NCBI RefSeq assembly: GCF_039852015.1
Contig: NZ_CP156626.1
Location: 1,212,249 to 1,276,248 of the forward strand
DNA: 64,000 nucleotides
Direction of reading: 5' to 3'
Origin: Robbsia sp. KACC 23696
GTDB lineage: Bacteria; Pseudomonadota; Gammaproteobacteria; Burkholderiales; Burkholderiaceae
Shown: positions 17,690 through 26,961 of the stretch, piece by piece
How the letters are laid out: every line of letters starts with the position of its first letter
How positions within the stretch are numbered: the stretch's first letter is position 1
Program-made: the position numbers and the translations under genes
The notes under the pieces: generated by a model
What the model was told of the DNA's origin: nothing
The model's input: only the letters and a program-made list of their open reading frames with translations
The model's database searches: none

Positions 17690-18919
17690 TCAACGGCGGG
17701 CAGTGACTGCTGCCGCACGACGATCCGTAGGCGCGAGCGAGGGCTTGGTCGGGGTCGTCGCATGACGCGCCGAAGGCGCTTTGCGCGCGCGGCGCTTCAG
17801 CGAGGCGGCGATACCGGCGATGCAGAGCAGCAGCACCGTCGCCGTCACATCGTCGATCGCTCCAACGAGCCAGGGCTGGGCATTGGCGAGCGGGCGCGAC
17901 AGCGCATCGACGGATACCGAGATACATGCGCCCGCGACGAAACAGGGCAGGCTATGTTGTCCGGTGCGCACCAGCGCGGGAAGCGCGGTGGCGAGACGAC
18001 CCGCCCAGCCCCGGGCCGTGATCCAGCTTGCACACCATGCCAAGGCGGCGAAATTCAGCAGGCGGCTGACGGCCAGATTTTGCTTGTCATAGCCGGGCGT
18101 CGGTGCCGACAGGAAGAAAAGATGCCAGATGGCGAAGCCGATCACCGCGGCGACGGCCACGCGCGTGATCACCGTCGCCCAAGGGGTGGCGAGGATCTCG
18201 GCGTTCACCGGCTTGAGCCGGAAAACGGCGCCCGACACGAACATCAGTTGCCAGGCGAAGGGATTGAACGGCCAGCCTTCCGGGTAAGCGCTCGGTAAGC
18301 CTGCCGCGAGCAAGGGTGCGGCGGCCCAGACGCCGATGCTAATGACAAGCGTCAGCCAGGGCGCACGACGGGCAAGCGCCATGATTGCCGGCGCCGCGAG
18401 CGCAAACAGCAGATACATCGGCAACACCGACGACAGGAAAGGCTGGCGGCGCAAGGTGGCGATGTCGAGCAGCATGCCGAGCGGTCGGTTCAGGAAGGTG
18501 CCGGATTCAGTCGCCATCACTTCGCCGGTATCGAGCTTGAGGCCGTGGAACACCATGCCAAGCACCAGCATCATTGCCGCTAGCAACAGAAAGGCCCGGT
18601 AGATTTCGAAACCGCGTTTCAAGAATCGCTGTGCCGCGGCGCGTTCGCCTTGACGATTCAGGATGGCGGTATAAGCCGCCGCGACGGAATAGCCGCCGAC
18701 GAAGACGAACATCTCGGCGGCGTCGCAGAATGCGTAGTTATGGAGCGTGATGTGGGATGCCAGGCTCTCCGGGATATGGTCGAGCATGATGACCACCAGC
18801 GCCAAGCCGCGGAAAAAATCCACCTCGACACTGCGCCGGCTGTCCGATGAACCGGGCATGGTGCCGCGAGAGGCTGTGCTGGACGCGCTGTCCAGGGCGA
18901 CGGTGTTGCTGGCTGGCAT
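17690..18919 (-). CDS. opgC: OpgC-family membrane acyltransferase
   Basis: 409 residues with about 10 membrane helices. The N-terminal signature VDFFRGLALVVIMLDHIP and NYAFCDAAEMFVFVGGYSVA match the OpgC family, whose E. coli member succinylates osmoregulated periplasmic glucans. Whether the substrate here is the same is not known; opgGH are not in the window. GGAGA lies about 6 bases before ATG 18919, so this start is chosen over the upstream in-frame ATG at 18979. A promoter-like pair lies about 190 bases upstream. Confidence 0.85.
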   Translation of the reverse strand: MPASNTVALDSASSTASRGTMPGSSDSRRSVEVDFFRGLALVVIMLDHIPESLASHITLHNYAFCDAAEMFVFVGGYSVAAAYTAILNRQGERAAAQRFLKRGFEIYRAFLLLAAMMLVLGMVFHGLKLDTGEVMATESGTFLNRPLGMLLDIATLRRQPFLSSVLPMYLLFALAAPAIMALARRAPWLTLVISIGVWAAAPLLAAGLPSAYPEGWPFNPFAWQLMFVSGAVFRLKPVNAEILATPWATVITRVAVAAVIGFAIWHLFFLSAPTPGYDKQNLAVSRLLNFAALAWCASWITARGWAGRLATALPALVRTGQHSLPCFVAGACISVSVDALSRPLANAQPWLVGAIDDVTATVLLLCIAGIAASLKRRARKAPSARHATTPTKPSLAPTDRRAAAVTARR

Positions 18920-19103
18920 GCTTGTCTCCGTTCCGCTGTCGTCGCGACACGCCCGGCCGGGCCCTGTCGCCATCGCCAACGTGAATCTGGGTGTATCCGC
19001 GTGGCGCTGCAGTGCTGTGTGCCAATTTTGCGTTCAGACGACCCGGCATGTTTTTCACGCCATTACGCGGAATTACGCCCCGCTACCCGGCGACACCCTT
19101 ACC

Positions 19104-19165
19104 AGCCTAGAAACGATTTCTATCCGGGTCAACCCGAAGTATCGTTTGCGTAACAAAGGGTTACG
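19104..19165 (-). promoter_or_regulatory. Candidate opgC promoter with nested inverted repeats
   Basis: The 387-base gap 18920-19306 holds no gene I can support. On the minus strand TTGACC (complement of 19127-19132) and TAGGCT (19104-19109) are 17 bases apart and could be -35/-10. AAACGAT (19111-19117) and ATCGTTT (19141-19147) flank a CGGGT-CA-ACCCG hairpin over the same place, and CGTAAC/GTTACG form a repeat at 19149-19165. Confidence 0.35.
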
Positions 19166-19306
19166 ACTTTCCGGCGATAAAGCGATGTTCGCTTGAGATA
19201 TCAGTGAGATCCGCGTAGAAGCTGCAGGGGAGGCCTCGCAGCCTCGCTGGTTTCGCATCGATTGGACATCGACACCACACGCTTACTTCGCAGGGACTGT
19301 GCCAGC

Positions 19307-19882
19307 TTAGGCGATCCAGACGCCCGATTTCCCGCCGTGTTTTTCCAGAAGGCGAACGTCGGTGATCGTCATGCCCCGATCGGCCGCCTTGCACATATCG
19401 TAAATGGTCAGCAGACCGACCTGAACCGCCGTCAGTGCTTCCATTTCCACGCCGGTGCGGCCGGTCGTTTCGGTGCGGACGGTGCAGTGAACGCCGGGCA
19501 GCGCCGGATCCAACACGAAATCGGCGGCGACACGAGTGAGCGCCAGCGGATGACAGAGGGGAATCAGATCGGCGGTGCGCTTCGATCCCTGGATGGCGGC
19601 GATGCGCGCAATGCCGATGACATCGCCTTTACCCGCCGTGCCGTTCTCGATGAGCTGCAACGTTGCCGGCAACATGACGATGCTGCCGCGCGCCACCGCG
19701 ATCCGGCGCGTCTCCGCCTTCGCGCCTACATCGACCATATGGGCCTGACCGGACGCATCGAAGTGAGTCAGCGGGGACGCGGTCGTCGGGGGCGCCGGGT
19801 CCGTACCGATGAGATCGTCGGGCGCACTCGGTGCCGAGGCGATGGCGGAGACGCCTTTTTGGGTCATGGATTCGGTAGTCAT
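19307..19882 (-). CDS. moaC: Cyclic pyranopterin monophosphate synthase MoaC
   Basis: 191 residues. The MoaC core begins near residue 38 ([18 protein letters not shown]) and includes [12 protein letters not shown] and [24 protein letters not shown], with the conserved HP and DMCK active-site residues. It acts after MoaA to make cyclic pyranopterin monophosphate in molybdenum cofactor synthesis. The first 35 or so residues are an Ala/Pro-rich extension absent in many MoaC proteins; ATG 19867 is an alternative start. It is followed on the same strand by opgC after a 387-base gap. Confidence 0.95.
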   Translation of the reverse strand: MTTESMTQKGVSAIASAPSAPDDLIGTDPAPPTTASPLTHFDASGQAHMVDVGAKAETRRIAVARGSIVMLPATLQLIENGTAGKGDVIGIARIAAIQGSKRTADLIPLCHPLALTRVAADFVLDPALPGVHCTVRTETTGRTGVEMEALTAVQVGLLTIYDMCKAADRGMTITDVRLLEKHGGKSGVWIA

Positions 19883-19957
19883 GCGATAGAGCTCGATGTC
19901 GGTTTCAGAAACGCGGAAAGCCGCGAAAAGCCGCGAAAAGCGCGTTCCGCGTGTCGC

Positions 19958-20698
19958 TCAGGCGACGGGGCGCTGATGGAATCCAAAGCGAACGGGGACG
20001 TCGTGGGCATCGATGACGCCGCAGGGCAGCGGAGCCGTTTTCCCCGGCCAATGCAGCGTTGCCTGGACGGCGCCGTCGGACGATCCCGTGTCGGCCGCTT
20101 CCAGCAGCGCCGCCATCTTGTTGGAGGCTTCTGGAAACAGCCTCAGGAACAGATCCAGGTCCTGATCGTAGAGCAGCGCGACCGTGCTCGTCGTATCTTC
20201 CGTGTCATGCGTGCTGCCGGTCGGATTGTCCGTCGGGCCGCTTGAAGCACTGCTGGGCGCGTGGTCCCACTGCGCGTCGATTCGGCGTCCGCGCTGTCCG
20301 GCAAACAGAATGCTGCCCTGCTCGTCACACCAGCAGGCGCTCGGAATAAAAGGCTGCGCGCATTGATCGATCAGTACCGGCGGCGCATCGGCCGGCGTCG
20401 GCAGGCCGTCGTCGGTGGTGCCGTGGTGCAATCGAACGACCAGGGGCACATAGTCGAGATCGACGAAAACCCGTTGCGGGCCGTTTTGGAAAAACCAACG
20501 TCCTTCGGCATCGCGCGTGTAGTTGCGGGCGATAAAGGCATTTAGCGCCGCATGGCGGATCGGCTCGCCCGGCGCGTCGGCGGCCTGACAGGCTTCGTCG
20601 CGCATGCGAAAGCGACCGCGTCGATCGAGCGCCAGCCAGCCGGTGCAGGCCGGCACATTCGGCCATTTCGCCATCGCTTCCTTGACGATACGGTCCAT
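19958..20698 (-). CDS. Conserved protein of unknown function (DUF2946-type, number from memory)
   Basis: 246 residues. The start ATG 20698 is preceded by GAGGAGGG at good spacing and lies one base after the stop of the upstream YheT-like gene, so the two are coupled. The N-terminus (MDRIVKEAMAKWPNVPACTG) and the segment EGRWFFQNGPQRVFVDLDYV resemble a conserved betaproteobacterial family of unknown role that I recall as DUF2946. The middle (about 155-185) is Thr/Ser/Asp-rich. No catalytic motif or signal peptide is seen. Confidence 0.7.
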   Translation of the reverse strand: MDRIVKEAMAKWPNVPACTGWLALDRRGRFRMRDEACQAADAPGEPIRHAALNAFIARNYTRDAEGRWFFQNGPQRVFVDLDYVPLVVRLHHGTTDDGLPTPADAPPVLIDQCAQPFIPSACWCDEQGSILFAGQRGRRIDAQWDHAPSSASSGPTDNPTGSTHDTEDTTSTVALLYDQDLDLFLRLFPEASNKMAALLEAADTGSSDGAVQATLHWPGKTAPLPCGVIDAHDVPVRFGFHQRPVA

Positions 20699-20699
20699 C

Positions 20700-21740
20700 T
20701 CAACCCTCCTCGTGTTGCGCCAGGTAACCCAGCACGCATCGGGCCAGCCAGGTATCGTCCGCCTGATCGCCGCTTGCGGTAAATCCCACATGGCCGCCCC
20801 GGAGCGGTTGCAGCAGCGTGATGGCGGATGAAACCTCCGTCGCAACGGGCAGCGCCGAGTGGGGCAAGAAGGGATCGTTGCGGGCATTCAGCACCAGCGT
20901 CGGCACGCGAACGGCGGGCAGGATCGGCTTCGACGATGCGCGGTGCCAGTAGTCGTCGGCATCGCGAAATCCATGCAGCGGTGCCGTCACGACATTGTCG
21001 AAGGCATGCAGATTCGCCGCGGACAGCATCGCTTCCTGTTTGAAAAGCCGTGGATACTGACGCAGCTTGGCGGCGGACTTCTGCTTCAATGTTTGCAGGA
21101 AGTGTCGCGTATAGATCTGGTTGATGCCGCGCGCTAGCGAATGACCGCCCGCGGCCAAGTCCAGCGGCGCGGAAATCGATGCCGCCGCGCGCACGCTGCG
21201 GCTTGCTTCGTGCCCCTGTTCGCCCAACCAGCGCAGCAGGGCATTTCCGCCCAGGGAGACGCCGGCGACATACAGCGGGGTACCAGCGGCCAGCGACGCG
21301 GACAGCCGCGCGAGGATCCAATCGATTTCCTCGGCGTCGCCGGAATGATAGAAACGGGGCGCGAGATTCATCTCACCGCTACAACTGCGGAAATGCGGGA
21401 TAACGGCGCGCCAGCCGCGTGCGAGCGCGGCCGACGTCAACGCGCGCGCGTAATGGCTGTCCGAACTGCCCTCGAGTCCATGAAACAACACGAACAGCGG
21501 CCGGCTGCCCGCTACTGGCGACGCGTCCGAAAGGGTATCGGAAACAGCCCAATCCAGATCGATGAAGTCGCCGTCGGGTGTCGTCCAACGTTCGCGACGA
21601 TATCGCACCGCCGCTTTTGGCAGCCAGAGCGAGGGGACGATCGTCTGCGCGTGGCCGCCCGGCAACCAGGCCGGCGAACGCAAGGGGGGAAGGGGGGCGC
21701 TCCGGTGCGGCACGACGTCCGGATCAGTGAAGCGGACCAC
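20700..21740 (-). CDS. YheT-family alpha/beta hydrolase
   Basis: About 346 residues. The YheT pattern is present: PAWLPGGHAQTI near the start, FHGLEGSSDSHYA (oxyanion region), the nucleophile elbow VAGVSLGGNALL, and a late NDPFLP (acid) and GGHVGF (histidine), so the Ser-Asp-His triad looks intact. Substrate unknown. The frame continues upstream inside the preceding gene; GTG 21740, 17 bases before that gene's end, gives a family-like length but has no clear ribosome site, and GTG 21713 is possible. It is coupled to the next gene (TGAGATG). Confidence 0.83.
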   Translation of the reverse strand: MVRFTDPDVVPHRSAPLPPLRSPAWLPGGHAQTIVPSLWLPKAAVRYRRERWTTPDGDFIDLDWAVSDTLSDASPVAGSRPLFVLFHGLEGSSDSHYARALTSAALARGWRAVIPHFRSCSGEMNLAPRFYHSGDAEEIDWILARLSASLAAGTPLYVAGVSLGGNALLRWLGEQGHEASRSVRAAASISAPLDLAAGGHSLARGINQIYTRHFLQTLKQKSAAKLRQYPRLFKQEAMLSAANLHAFDNVVTAPLHGFRDADDYWHRASSKPILPAVRVPTLVLNARNDPFLPHSALPVATEVSSAITLLQPLRGGHVGFTASGDQADDTWLARCVLGYLAQHEEG

Positions 21741-22164
21741 GCCGGCTGCGGGACTTGGCCGCGAACTGGCTGGCGGTCTCGGCCGGCATCGTGCTCGCAT
21801 GCACATGGGCCACTTTCCAGCGGCCATGCTCGTGCACCATGACATAGGTGGTGAAGACCATCGACTCGGTCTCACCCGGGCCGCGATGGATTTCCGCCGC
21901 GGCATAGACGACGGTACCGACGCTATCGTAGACGCGCACATCCAGCGCTTCGATATGTTTGCTGCCTTGATTGAATTGCAGCGCATAGCCGGCGCGGATT
22001 TTCTCCAGGCCGTGCAGATGCGCGCCGTCCGCCTGGATACACGAGACGAATTCCTCGTCGATCCAAAGTTGCATCACCGCCTCGAGATTGCGCTCGGCAA
22101 CGGCGGCATAGTAGGCGTTCAGCGTGTCGGCGGCGGCTTCGAACAGTCTGGCGAATCGTGGCAT
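21724..22164 (-). CDS. NTF2-like (SnoaL/DUF4440-type) protein
   Basis: 146 residues with the cone-shaped NTF2-like fold pattern: an N-terminal helix (ADTLNAYYAAVAERNLEAVMQLW), then beta strands including FVSCIQADGAHLHG, IRAGYALQF and TTYVMVHEHGRWKVAHVHAS. Members bind small ligands or act as regulators; the role here is unknown. It overlaps the YheT-like gene and starts 58 bases after waaF on the same strand, so it may be in the same transcript. Confidence 0.75.
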   Translation of the reverse strand: MPRFARLFEAAADTLNAYYAAVAERNLEAVMQLWIDEEFVSCIQADGAHLHGLEKIRAGYALQFNQGSKHIEALDVRVYDSVGTVVYAAAEIHRGPGETESMVFTTYVMVHEHGRWKVAHVHASTMPAETASQFAAKSRSRRGPLH

Positions 22165-22221
22165 CGTGGCTCGTCGGGATCGGGATCGAGAGATCGCGTT
22201 GCGCGGGCGCGTTCCAGCAAC

Positions 22222-23247
22222 TCAGCGATGCAAGGCGAGTTGCTGGCGCGCGCTTTCGAAAACCTGCTCCGGCGCGAGCTCGCGTAGGCAATTCAAATGG
22301 CCGAGCGGGCATTCGCGCTTGAAGCAGGGACTGCATTCCAACTGCAGCCATTGTACCTGTGCCGTATCGGACAGCGGCGGAGTGTGGCGCGGATCGGTCG
22401 AACCGTACAGCGCCACCAGCGGTCGACGCAACGCCGCGGCCACGTGCATCAGCCCGGAATCGTTGCTGACCACCAAGGCGGCGCGGGCGATCAGCGCCGA
22501 TGCCTCGCCCAATGCCGTCTGTCCGCACAAGTTCCGCACAAAGGGCGCGCCGTCCGAGATCGCCTGCGCGACCGGCGCGTCCTTGCGCGAGCCCAGCGCG
22601 ATAAATTGCGCGTAGGGAAAGGATTGACGGAGCAATTGCGCCAGTCGCGCGAAGTGTTCCGGCGGCCAGCGCTTGGCCGGGCCGTATTCAGCGCCCGGGC
22701 AGAACGCGATCAGCGGCACGCGATTGTCCAGCGTGAAGCGATGCGAGACGCGGGCGCTCTCGTTCAGGTCTGTTTCGAGGCGTGGCGTCGGCAGGCTGTC
22801 CGACAAGGTCGCGCCGGGCGCATACGCGAGGGCGACGTAATGCGGCACCATCGGCGGCCGACTGTCCTTCGGCGGCTGCGCGTGCACCACATTCAACAGC
22901 CCGTAGCGGTACTCGCCGCGATAGCCGATCCGCAGTCGAATGCCGGCCATCCACGGAATCAACGCCGATTTCAACGAATTCGGCAGCACGTAGGCGGCGT
23001 CATAGCCGATATCGCGCAACTCCTGCGCCAAGGCGCGACGCTGCCACAGTTGCAGCTTGCCGTGCCCCAGGTCGGTGGTGTGAACCGTGTGGATCTCCGG
23101 CATCCGCTCCAAAACCGGCGCGACGGCGCCCGGCGCCACGGCATCGATCTGTAGCCGGGGGTGTAGCCGTCTTAATACCGTGAACAACGGTTGGGCCATC
23201 AACGCATCGCCTATCCAGTTCGGGGCGATGACGAGCGCGCGACGCAT
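22222..23247 (-). CDS. waaF: ADP-heptose--LPS heptosyltransferase II (WaaF/RfaF)
   Basis: 341 residues, GT9 fold. It begins with RRALVIAPNWIGDALMAQPLF, has LPNSLKSALIPWMAGI and FCPGAEYGPAKRWPPEHFA (the WaaF Lys/Arg signature) and ends with ALYGSTDPRHTPPL. It adds the second heptose to the LPS inner core on the inner leaflet of the inner membrane. It is preceded by the small zinc-finger gene on the same strand, an arrangement common in betaproteobacteria. The 206 bases between the two genes hold nothing I can support. Confidence 0.94.
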   Translation of the reverse strand: MRRALVIAPNWIGDALMAQPLFTVLRRLHPRLQIDAVAPGAVAPVLERMPEIHTVHTTDLGHGKLQLWQRRALAQELRDIGYDAAYVLPNSLKSALIPWMAGIRLRIGYRGEYRYGLLNVVHAQPPKDSRPPMVPHYVALAYAPGATLSDSLPTPRLETDLNESARVSHRFTLDNRVPLIAFCPGAEYGPAKRWPPEHFARLAQLLRQSFPYAQFIALGSRKDAPVAQAISDGAPFVRNLCGQTALGEASALIARAALVVSNDSGLMHVAAALRRPLVALYGSTDPRHTPPLSDTAQVQWLQLECSPCFKRECPLGHLNCLRELAPEQVFESARQQLALHR

Positions 23248-23453
23248 CAGCTAGCAATCCATCTCAAATAAAAAACTGCCGCGCGGCGGGTTTCGCATCG
23301 CGCGGCGCTCGTGGGGGCGGCCATTCAGCAGGCAAGTGGCAAAGGCCGCGGCGGCGACCCGTTCTGCCTTGCCGGAGCGGGCCGGCGGGCGCTTGCCTGT
23401 CGGCCGCGTCAGGGCGCGACCGGCACGACGCAGCCTTCGATGCCCGGCAACTG

Positions 23454-23648
23454 TCAGTGGCCGTGTACCACTTCGCCGTCGCGCAGCTTGTACCGCGTGC
23501 TGCAATAGGGGCACTTGGTCTCGCCGTGCGTGACATCGATGAAAACACGCGGATGCGCATTCCAACGGGTCATTTCGGGGTTGGGGCAATACACGGGCAG
23601 GTCTTTTGCACCGACCTCGACCAGCGGCATCTCTTTCACGTTCGACAT
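23454..23648 (-). CDS. Small CHCC zinc-finger protein
   Basis: 64 residues. Cys21, His32, Cys46 and Cys49 (VYCPNP, NAHPRVFI, KCPYCS) form the zf-CHCC pattern that binds one zinc ion. Similar proteins are found in betaproteobacteria upstream of waaF; the mitochondrial relative is a complex I subunit. The role here is unknown. GGATTGG lies before the ATG. The frame is open far upstream but without similarity. Confidence 0.88.
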   Translation of the reverse strand: MSNVKEMPLVEVGAKDLPVYCPNPEMTRWNAHPRVFIDVTHGETKCPYCSTRYKLRDGEVVHGH

Positions 23649-23848
23649 CGTACGGCCAATCCAGCTAGTTACGGATGGGGGCGTCGCGGCGCCCGGCGGG
23701 GAGGCGGCCGCGGATGGCGGACAGCGACGCCGGGCGGCCAGGCGGCTCGGCCCGATCCGGGATAGGGTTCCCGGACCGGCTTCTCCGCCGCTCATATATT
23801 GTCTATTGTAATTCACCCGGCGTTTCTGCGGGGCCGCGCGGCCAGGTT

Positions 23849-23927
23849 TGTGTCCGGTTGTATCGATCTGCCGCGTGCCGGACACATCGCGGTAGAATAA
23901 TCGGCGTTCGTAACGCAAGTAACGCAA
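23849..23927 (+). promoter_or_regulatory. Candidate promoter/operator of pgk: 9-bp inverted repeat and 9-bp tandem repeat
   Basis: TGTGTCCGG at 23849-23857 and CCGGACACA at 23878-23886 are perfectly complementary, 20 bases apart. TAGAAT at 23893-23898 could be the -10, so the repeat would span the -35. GTAACGCAA is then repeated exactly at 23910-23918 and 23919-23927. The rest of the 425-base gap (23649-24073) is GC-rich and holds no gene I can support. Confidence 0.45.
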
Positions 23928-24073
23928 AGCTGCGGTCCGGCTCGGCGCGCACTCGGTGCCGCGCGGGCTGGGCGTCGCGGAGAGGGGCATGCTGGCTGCC
24001 TTCTTCGTCCCGACGCCGGGGACCGCCCGCAAAAACATATCGAGATTACATCGAGAAACGCGAGACACCCTTC

Positions 24074-25306
24074 ATGACGTCCAACACGCCTGCAAACGCT
24101 TCCATTGCCTCCCCTGGTACTATCCGCCGCCTCGACGATCTGATCGCCGCCAAGCAATTGGCCGGCAAGCGCGTCTTTATTCGTGCCGATCTCAATGTGC
24201 CGCAGGACGACCAGGGCAATATCACCGAAGACACGCGCATCAAGGCATCGGTTCCGGCGATCAAGGCAGCGTTGGCGGCAGGGGCGGCGGTGATGGTGAC
24301 CTCGCATCTGGGGCGTCCGACGGAAGGGCAGTTCAAGCCGGAAGACTCGTTGGCGCCGGTCGCCAAGCGCCTGGCGGAACTGCTTGGGTGCGAGGTGCCG
24401 CTGATTCAGAACTGGGTCGAAAACGGCGTCGAGGTGCAGCCGGGTCATGTCGTGCTGCTGGAAAATTGCCGCGTGAACGTCGGCGAGAAAAAGGATTCGG
24501 AGACGCTGTCCAAGCGGATCGCCTCGATGATCGACGTCTATGTCAACGATGCATTCGGCACCGCGCACCGCGCCGAGGCGACGACGCACGGCGTGGCCAA
24601 GTACGCGCCGGTCGCCGTTGCCGGCCCCTTGCTCGCCCAAGAGCTGGACGCGCTGGGCAAGGCCTTGCATGCGCCGAAGCGCCCCTTGGTCGCCATCGTC
24701 GCGGGCTCGAAGGTATCAAGCAAGCTGACGATCCTGAAGTCGCTGGCGTCGAAAGTGGATCAACTGATCGTGGGCGGCGGCATCGCCAACACCTTCATGC
24801 TCGCGTCCGGACTGCCGATCGGCAAGTCCCTGGCCGAACCGGATCTGGTGGATGAAGCGAAGCAGATCATCGAAATGATGCGCGACCGCGGCGCCCAGGT
24901 GCCGATCCCCACCGATGTCGTGACCGCGACCGAGTTCAGCGCGACGGCGCCGGCGACGGTGAAAGCTGCCGCCGACGTGGCTGCCGGCGACACGATCCTC
25001 GATATCGGTCCGGATACGGCGAAGGCCCTCGCCACGCAGTTGAAGTCGGCTGGGACGATCGTCTGGAACGGTCCGGTGGGCGTGTTCGAATTCGACGCCT
25101 TTGGTAACGGCACCAAGACGCTGGCCGAAGCGATCGCCGCCTCGGACGGTTTCTCGATTGCCGGTGGTGGCGACACGCTGGCCGCGATCGCGAAATACGG
25201 CATCTCCGATAAGGTAGGCTATATCTCGACCGGCGGTGGCGCTTTCCTCGAATTCCTCGAGGGCAAGACCTTGCCGGCAGTCGCTGTTCTTGCAGAGAGG
25301 GCCTAA
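24074..25306 (+). CDS. pgk: Phosphoglycerate kinase
   Basis: 410 residues. The N-terminal domain has [13 protein letters not shown] and [13 protein letters not shown] (substrate arginine region), the hinge region [11 protein letters not shown], and the C-terminal domain has [16 protein letters not shown], the nucleotide loop. It transfers phosphate from 1,3-bisphosphoglycerate to ADP. The frame is open upstream to 23675, but ATG 24074 gives a family-like start (a 15-residue Ser/Ala-rich lead, then TIRRLDDL). It begins the pgk-pyk-fba cluster; pyk starts 3 bases after its stop. Confidence 0.97.
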   Translation: MTSNTPANASIASPGTIRRLDDLIAAKQLAGKRVFIRADLNVPQDDQGNITEDTRIKASVPAIKAALAAGAAVMVTSHLGRPTEGQFKPEDSLAPVAKRLAELLGCEVPLIQNWVENGVEVQPGHVVLLENCRVNVGEKKDSETLSKRIASMIDVYVNDAFGTAHRAEATTHGVAKYAPVAVAGPLLAQELDALGKALHAPKRPLVAIVAGSKVSSKLTILKSLASKVDQLIVGGGIANTFMLASGLPIGKSLAEPDLVDEAKQIIEMMRDRGAQVPIPTDVVTATEFSATAPATVKAAADVAAGDTILDIGPDTAKALATQLKSAGTIVWNGPVGVFEFDAFGNGTKTLAEAIAASDGFSIAGGGDTLAAIAKYGISDKVGYISTGGGAFLEFLEGKTLPAVAVLAERA

Positions 25307-25309
25307 GCC

Positions 25310-26872
25310 ATGACGAAGACGGAGAACAACGACACGCACGACTCTTTGCCTCCGTCGCATGGCGCCGACGGCGGCAGTCACGGTCCGGCGCCGGCGCACT
25401 TCATCGCGCCGCCCGGGGCCCCGATCCAACCGGCCCACACCTTGCAGCGCGCGACGAAGATCGTCGCCACGCTCGGTCCGTCTTCCGACGACGCGGAGAC
25501 GCTGACGCGCATGGTGCGGGCCGGGATGAACGTCGCCCGTCTGAATTTCTCGCATGGCACCGCGGACGACCATCGTCACCGTGCGGAGCGCGTAAGGGCG
25601 GCGGCGCAGGCCTGCGGTCGCGAAGTCGCGATCATGGCGGACCTGCAAGGTCCGAAGATTCGCGTCGGCAAGTTCGCGAACGGCAAGACGACGCTGCGCC
25701 CCGGCCAGGCTTTTATCCTCGACGCGGGATGCAAGATGGGCGACGACGAGCGGGTAGGGCTGGATTACCCGGAGCTGCCGCGCGATCTGTCGCCGAACGA
25801 CGTGCTGTTGCTGAACGACGGACTGATCGTGCTGGTCGTCGATAAAGTGGTGGGCGAGGAGATTCACACCCGCGTCCGGATCGGCGGCGATCTGTCGAAC
25901 AACAAGGGCATCAACCGGCAGGGCGGCGGCTTGTCCGCGCCCGCGCTGACGGCGAAGGACATGGACGACATCCGCACGGCGATGGCGATCCGTGCCGACT
26001 ATATCGCGGTGTCTTTCCCAAAAAGCGCCGCCGATATGACGATGGCCCGACAATTGGCCACCGTCGCCGGGGCCGAGCACGGCATCAAGCCGCGCATGAT
26101 CGCCAAAATCGAGCGCGCCGAAGCGATTCCGGCGCTCGACGAAATCCTCGAGGCGTCCGACGGCATCATGGTCGCGCGCGGCGATCTTGCCGTGGAAGTG
26201 GGCAATGCGGCCGTACCGGCCTTGCAGAAGCGGATGATCAAGATGGCGCGCGATGCCAATCGTGTCGTCATCACGGCCACTCAGATGATGGAATCGATGA
26301 TCCAGGCGCCGGTGCCGACGCGCGCCGAAGTGTCGGACGTCGCCAATGCGGTGCTGGACGGGACCGATGCGGTGATGCTGTCCGCTGAAACCGCCGCGGG
26401 CCGTTATCCGGTGGAAACGATCGAAACGATGGCCGCAATCTGCTGCGAGGCAGAGAAGACACAGGAAGTGGCTTTTGATCGTGATATCGTTGATCGCACT
26501 TTTAAGCGGATCGACCAGTCGATTGCGATCGGTGCGATGTTTACGGCCTATCACCTCGGTGCAAAGGCGATCGTCGCCTTGACCGAGTCCGGGGCGACGG
26601 CGCTGTGGATGAGCCGACATTGGACCCAGGTGCCGATTTACGCGATGACGCCGCGCGTTCGGGCAGAGCGGGCGATGGCGTTGTATCGCAACGTCACGCC
26701 GCTGCCGATGGAAACCGGCGACGATCGCGACAAAGTGCTGACCGATGCCATTAACGTTTTGGTCGAACGGGGATATGCGAGCGCGGGCGATCGCGTGGTG
26801 CTGACGATCGGTTCGCCGATGGGACAGCCTGGCGGTACGAATGCACTGAAGATCGTGACGGTGGGCGAATAA
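25310..26872 (+). CDS. pyk: Pyruvate kinase
   Basis: 520 residues. The barrel begins at residue 45 with LQRATKIVATLGPSS and includes ADLQGPKIRVG, the lysine of MIAKIERAEAI, and the signature IMVARGDLAVEVG; ITATQMMESM binds substrate. The C-terminal allosteric domain is present. It converts phosphoenolpyruvate to pyruvate with ATP gain. The first 44 residues are a His/Pro/Gly/Ala-rich extension not found in most family members. The gene starts 3 bases after pgk, implying translational coupling. Confidence 0.96.
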   Translation: MTKTENNDTHDSLPPSHGADGGSHGPAPAHFIAPPGAPIQPAHTLQRATKIVATLGPSSDDAETLTRMVRAGMNVARLNFSHGTADDHRHRAERVRAAAQACGREVAIMADLQGPKIRVGKFANGKTTLRPGQAFILDAGCKMGDDERVGLDYPELPRDLSPNDVLLLNDGLIVLVVDKVVGEEIHTRVRIGGDLSNNKGINRQGGGLSAPALTAKDMDDIRTAMAIRADYIAVSFPKSAADMTMARQLATVAGAEHGIKPRMIAKIERAEAIPALDEILEASDGIMVARGDLAVEVGNAAVPALQKRMIKMARDANRVVITATQMMESMIQAPVPTRAEVSDVANAVLDGTDAVMLSAETAAGRYPVETIETMAAICCEAEKTQEVAFDRDIVDRTFKRIDQSIAIGAMFTAYHLGAKAIVALTESGATALWMSRHWTQVPIYAMTPRVRAERAMALYRNVTPLPMETGDDRDKVLTDAINVLVERGYASAGDRVVLTIGSPMGQPGGTNALKIVTVGE

Positions 26873-26876
26873 CGCC

Positions 26877-26894
26877 GGCCCGCCAAAGCGGGCC
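26877..26894 (+). other. Intercistronic hairpin between pyk and fba
   Basis: GGCCCGC (26877-26883) and GCGGGCC (26888-26894) form a 7-bp stem with loop CAAA just after the pyk stop. No T-tract follows, so it may stabilise or process the mRNA rather than end it. Confidence 0.45.
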
Positions 26895-26961
26895 ATGCCG
26901 TCGCGCGGAATGGAATGCTGTAGTCCTCACGCAAAAAGTTTTTATATAAAGGAGAAAAACC

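Noticed and set aside
23675-24073. Upstream extension of the pgk frame
   Set aside because: Codons before ATG 24074 have no similarity to phosphoglycerate kinase and contain the promoter-like repeats.
24716-26896. Minus-strand open frame of 726 codons opposite pgk and pyk
   Set aside because: Arg/His/Gly-rich with no family resemblance, lying exactly opposite two conserved enzymes; a codon-bias shadow typical of GC-rich DNA.
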